This document shows positions 13,977 to 16,518 of a stretch of 16,518 bases of DNA, one piece after another. The notes beneath the pieces were generated by a model that worked only from the letters and a program-made list of their open reading frames with translations, searched no databases and was not told where the DNA came from. The stretch is from JADLHS01 sp036274115 (GTDB lineage Bacteria > Verrucomicrobiota > Verrucomicrobiia > Limisphaerales > JADLHS01). The stretch's first letter is position 1. Every line of letters starts with the position of its first letter. The stretch is from assembly GCA_036274115.1 (NCBI GenBank), contig DASUGI010000028.1, positions 1-16,518 on the forward strand, in the 5' to 3' direction. The position numbers and the translations under genes were made by a program.

Positions 13977-15110
13977 ATGAAGTCCCTCTGCTTTCTGAAG
14001 ACCGTTCCCAACTACGCACCTGCCATTTTGACCTTTTCGCTGCTCCTCGCGCCCTTTGCGCCGGCGCTGTTCGCGAGTGAACGAGCCATCTGGGTGGAGC
14101 AAATGCAGCCCATTTCACCCGAACAGTACGTCTGCCGGAAAGCTCCAGCAACGCTCAGCATCGACGGCAAACTGAATGAACCCGCCTGGAAGGAGGCCGA
14201 GTGGACCAGGGATTTTGTGGACATCGAAGGTGCCGCGAAGCCGAAGCCACGCTTCCGCACCCGCGCAAAGATGCTTTGGGACGACCAGTTCCTTTACCTC
14301 GCTGCTGAACTGGAAGAGCCGCACGTCTGGGGCACGCTCACCAATCATGACTCCGTCATTTTTCACGACCCGGACTTTGAAGTCTTCCTTGATCCCGTGG
14401 GTCGCACGCAACCTTACTACGAGTTCGAGATGAACGCGCTGAACACGACGTGGGATTTGCGCCTCGACAAACCTTACCAGGATAACGGCAAAGCCGCTGA
14501 TGCCTGGGAAATCATCGGCGCGAAATCCGCCGTGCACATTGATGGCACGCTGAATCAACCGTCCGATACCGACCAGGGCTGGACTGTCGAAATAGCCTTT
14601 CCGTGGACCGCTTTCGCCGAGAGGGCCCGACTGGGCAATGCGCCCAAAGAAGCCGAGCAATGGCGAATCAGTTTTTCTCGCGTCGAATGGCAGATTGTCA
14701 TCACCAATGGTGCTTACCAAAAAATCCCGAAGACGCCGGAAAACAATTGGGTTTGGTCACCGCAAGGCGTCATCGACATGCACCGCCCCGAGATGTGGGG
14801 GATCGTGCAATTCACCAGTCGTCCCGCAAAGGAAGTCATTCAGGTGACACCGCTTCCCGGCAAAGCCGCGCGCGATTGCGCTCTTGAGATTTACCATGCC
14901 CAACGGGACTTCAACAAAGCCAATCAGCGCTGGGCTACGAACCTTGCCGGGTTGAATTGGACGGCATCCAAATCTGCCGCGGGCATTGACGCTCCCCGGC
15001 TCAAAACAACAGCCGACGGCTATACTTGCACCGTCGGCTTTAGAGAGAATGGTCGCCATCGCTCTTGGCAAATTAGACAGGATCGATTGCTGACTTTGGA
15101 TGGGCGATAG
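13977..15110 (+). CDS. Secreted CBM9-like (DOMON-type) carbohydrate-binding protein
   Basis: The protein is 377 residues from the ATG at 13977, which begins a signal peptide (hydrophobic from APAILTFSLLLAPFAPALFA, cut near residue 33). An upstream TTG at 13932 overlaps a promoter-like hexamer and is less likely. Residues about 56-278 match the CBM9-like fold. Family signs are a SIDGKLNEPAWKEAEWT opening, then AKMLWDDQFLYLAAELEEPHV, HDPDFEVFLDP, YYEFEMNALNTTWDLRL, GWTVEIAFPWTAF and a WRISFSRVEW strand. This family binds sugars and is often found in secreted enzymes. No catalytic domain follows; residues 280-377 are unassigned. The gene diverges from the giant repeat-protein gene (162 bases between starts) and converges on the efflux gene with 19 bases between. 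The ligand is unknown. Confidence 0.87.
   Translation: MKSLCFLKTVPNYAPAILTFSLLLAPFAPALFASERAIWVEQMQPISPEQYVCRKAPATLSIDGKLNEPAWKEAEWTRDFVDIEGAAKPKPRFRTRAKMLWDDQFLYLAAELEEPHVWGTLTNHDSVIFHDPDFEVFLDPVGRTQPYYEFEMNALNTTWDLRLDKPYQDNGKAADAWEIIGAKSAVHIDGTLNQPSDTDQGWTVEIAFPWTAFAERARLGNAPKEAEQWRISFSRVEWQIVITNGAYQKIPKTPENNWVWSPQGVIDMHRPEMWGIVQFTSRPAKEVIQVTPLPGKAARDCALEIYHAQRDFNKANQRWATNLAGLNWTASKSAAGIDAPRLKTTADGYTCTVGFRENGRHRSWQIRQDRLLTLDGR
15011..15039 (-). terminator. Hairpin inside the CBM9-like gene, possible efflux-gene terminator
   Basis: AGCCGACGG (15011-15019) pairs perfectly with CCGTCGGCT (15031-15039) around an 11-base loop. Read on the minus strand, the stem is followed by GTTGTTTTG, an interrupted U-tract, about 90 bases after the stop of the efflux gene at 15130. 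It lies within the coding sequence of the convergent gene. It may terminate efflux-gene transcription, or both transcripts may overlap here. Confidence 0.5.
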
Positions 15111-15129
15111 CCACACCTCGATGCTGCCT

Positions 15130-16518
15130 TCATTTTGAAGCCACCTGTGTCGCACCTGGACGCTCCCAACCACCGCCCAGAGCCTTCGCGAGCAGGATCG
15201 TTGAAATCGCTCGTTGCCCTCGTAGTTCCGCATCCTGGCGTTCCGCTTTGAGTGCCTCACGCTGCGCATCCACTACGTCGAGATAACTGGTCAGGCCTTT
15301 TTGATAACGTTCGTTCGCCAAGGCAACGGTGTCCCGCGCCGAAGTAAGCCCGCGATTCACGGCCTCAGCTTGCGCCGCCAGCGTGCTCAAGTCAGACAGG
15401 GCATCTTCCACTTCGCGAAACGCATTCAGCACCGACCCGCGATAGGTGGCGACGTTCTGTTCGTACCGCGCCTCAGCCGCTTTCAGATTTGCGATGTTGC
15501 GTCCGCCCTGAAAGATCGGGACGGAAATGCTCGGACCGAACTGCGCAAAACGACTCGGCCAATCCACCAACGTGCTCAAGTCCGCGCTCGCGTAACCCGC
15601 CGCGCCCGTGAGTTTGATCGTCGGAAAGAACGCAGCTTTCGCCACCCCAATACGGGCATTGGCCGCTTCGAAGTTGTATTCGGCCGCCACCACGTCGGGT
15701 CGGCGTTGCAGCAATTCCGACGGCAAACCCGCGGGAATCTCCGGCGGCACGATACTTGTCGCTTTTGCAACCACACCGAAGTTCGCCGGTGGTTGCCCGC
15801 ACAGCACGGCCAAAGCGTGCTCGACCTGCGCGCGACGGCGCGTGACGGCCTGAAGTTCCGATTCCACATTCGCGAGTTCCGTGCGGGCGCGCGTCACGTC
15901 CACTTCATTGATGAGGCCCGCTTTGTTGCGAGTCTCCTGAAGTTGCAATTCGTCCTTGCGCAGCGCAATCGTGGCCTCAATCACCACACGCTCGTTGTCG
16001 AGGGAACGCAACGCCTGGTAATTTCGCGCCACATCCGCGGTGAGCGTCAGCAACACCACTTGCAAGTCCGTCGCCACGGCGGAGTAATCCGCGTGGGCGG
16101 CTTCGATGTTTCGCCGCACCCGTCCCCAGAGATCGAGTTCATAGCTCAGGTCAAACGAACCTCCGAAGTCTTCAAATTTCGAATCGGGCAACGCATTCGC
16201 GCCATTCTCACTGAGACGATTCCAGGAATAACTCCCGTTCGCCGTAATGCTCGGAAATAACTCCGACTTGCTCACCCGGGCGAGTGCGCGCGCCTCGGTG
16301 ACACGCGCCACAGCGACTTTCAAATCCTGATTCGCCTGGACTGCCTGTGCTTCGAGCGCGCTGAGTTCCGCATCATTAAAAATGGCCCACCATTCGGTTG
16401 GCAACACAGCGGCATTGGTCGAAGTTGCACCCTCTTTCCAGCTCGACTGGCTTGGCACTGCCGGCCGCGAGTAGTTCGGACCGACCGCACATCCGGCAAG
16501 CAACGCCACGCCTGTGGT
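15130..16518 (-). CDS. Partial RND-type outer-membrane efflux lipoprotein (NodT/OprM family)
   Basis: The frame is open to the right edge, so the N-terminal part of the signal peptide is missing; 462 residues are visible. The visible start reads TTGVALLAGC, an LAGC lipobox, so the mature protein is lipidated on Cys (codon 16491-16489). It is followed by the family opening AVGPNYSRPAVPSQSSW. The two repeated OEP domains are present, with the landmarks YELDLWGRVRRNIEAA, LLQRRPDVVAAEYNFEAANARIG, GPSISVPIFQGGR, LNAFREVEDALS and YQKGLTSYLDVVDAQREAL. It would form the trimeric outer-membrane channel for an RND pump and periplasmic adaptor, probably encoded upstream to the right of the window. A GTG at 16509 gives an apparent start but lies inside the signal peptide, so it is not the true one. 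The C-terminus is complete. Confidence 0.92.
   Translation of the reverse strand, partial: TTGVALLAGCAVGPNYSRPAVPSQSSWKEGATSTNAAVLPTEWWAIFNDAELSALEAQAVQANQDLKVAVARVTEARALARVSKSELFPSITANGSYSWNRLSENGANALPDSKFEDFGGSFDLSYELDLWGRVRRNIEAAHADYSAVATDLQVVLLTLTADVARNYQALRSLDNERVVIEATIALRKDELQLQETRNKAGLINEVDVTRARTELANVESELQAVTRRRAQVEHALAVLCGQPPANFGVVAKATSIVPPEIPAGLPSELLQRRPDVVAAEYNFEAANARIGVAKAAFFPTIKLTGAAGYASADLSTLVDWPSRFAQFGPSISVPIFQGGRNIANLKAAEARYEQNVATYRGSVLNAFREVEDALSDLSTLAAQAEAVNRGLTSARDTVALANERYQKGLTSYLDVVDAQREALKAERQDAELRGQRAISTILLAKALGGGWERPGATQVASK

Overview
The window looks like a chromosomal segment of a moderately GC-rich, Gram-negative-type bacterium, most likely a Verrucomicrobiota member related to Pedosphaera/Limisphaerales. 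This placement is inference. It rests on a giant secreted protein built from T5SS/PEP-CTERM-type repeats and ending in the FFRLA-type C-terminal modules common in that phylum, on GYF_2/zinc-ribbon membrane proteins, on an ECF sigma plus one-TM partner operon, and on a NodT-type outer-membrane lipoprotein. No tRNA, rRNA, CRISPR array, transposase or phage gene was seen.

Layout. Positions 1-1590 (minus) hold two small zinc-ribbon membrane proteins separated by one base; the distal one runs off the left edge. Positions 1874-3679 (minus) hold an RNA-maintenance cluster, ruvX, truA and trmL. The last two overlap by four bases, and an imperfect inverted repeat built from TTAATC units lies between ruvX and truA. 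A strong hairpin at 1724-1756 probably ends this unit. Positions 3786-5754 (plus) hold a three-gene operon: a secreted protein of unknown function with an STN-like segment, an ECF-family sigma factor, and a one-TM protein that is probably its partner. A REP-like inverted pair fills 5766-5908. Positions 6004-8903 (plus) hold a YihY/BrkB membrane protein with a C-terminal winged helix, coupled by an ATGA overlap to alanine dehydrogenase.

Positions 8931-13814 (minus) are one secreted repeat protein of about 1,627 residues. It has about 21 repeats of roughly 52 residues in two blocks. Each block is closed by a homologous capping cassette, followed by a passenger-tail region and a duplicated C-terminal module. 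It has neither an autotransporter barrel nor a PEP-CTERM tail. A secreted CBM9-like protein (13977-15110, plus) diverges from it. A partial RND-type outer-membrane efflux lipoprotein (15130-16518, minus) converges on the CBM9 gene and runs off the right edge.

Working together: trmL, truA and ruvX serve tRNA modification and rRNA/DNA maintenance. The sigma operon is probably a self-contained envelope-signalling unit. The repeat protein and its CBM9 neighbour are plausible cell-surface or extracellular partners, but only adjacency and predicted secretion support that. Shine-Dalgarno motifs are mostly weak or absent, and several genes have promoter-like -10 hexamers only 6-16 bases before the start codon, which suggests short-leader or leaderless transcripts.
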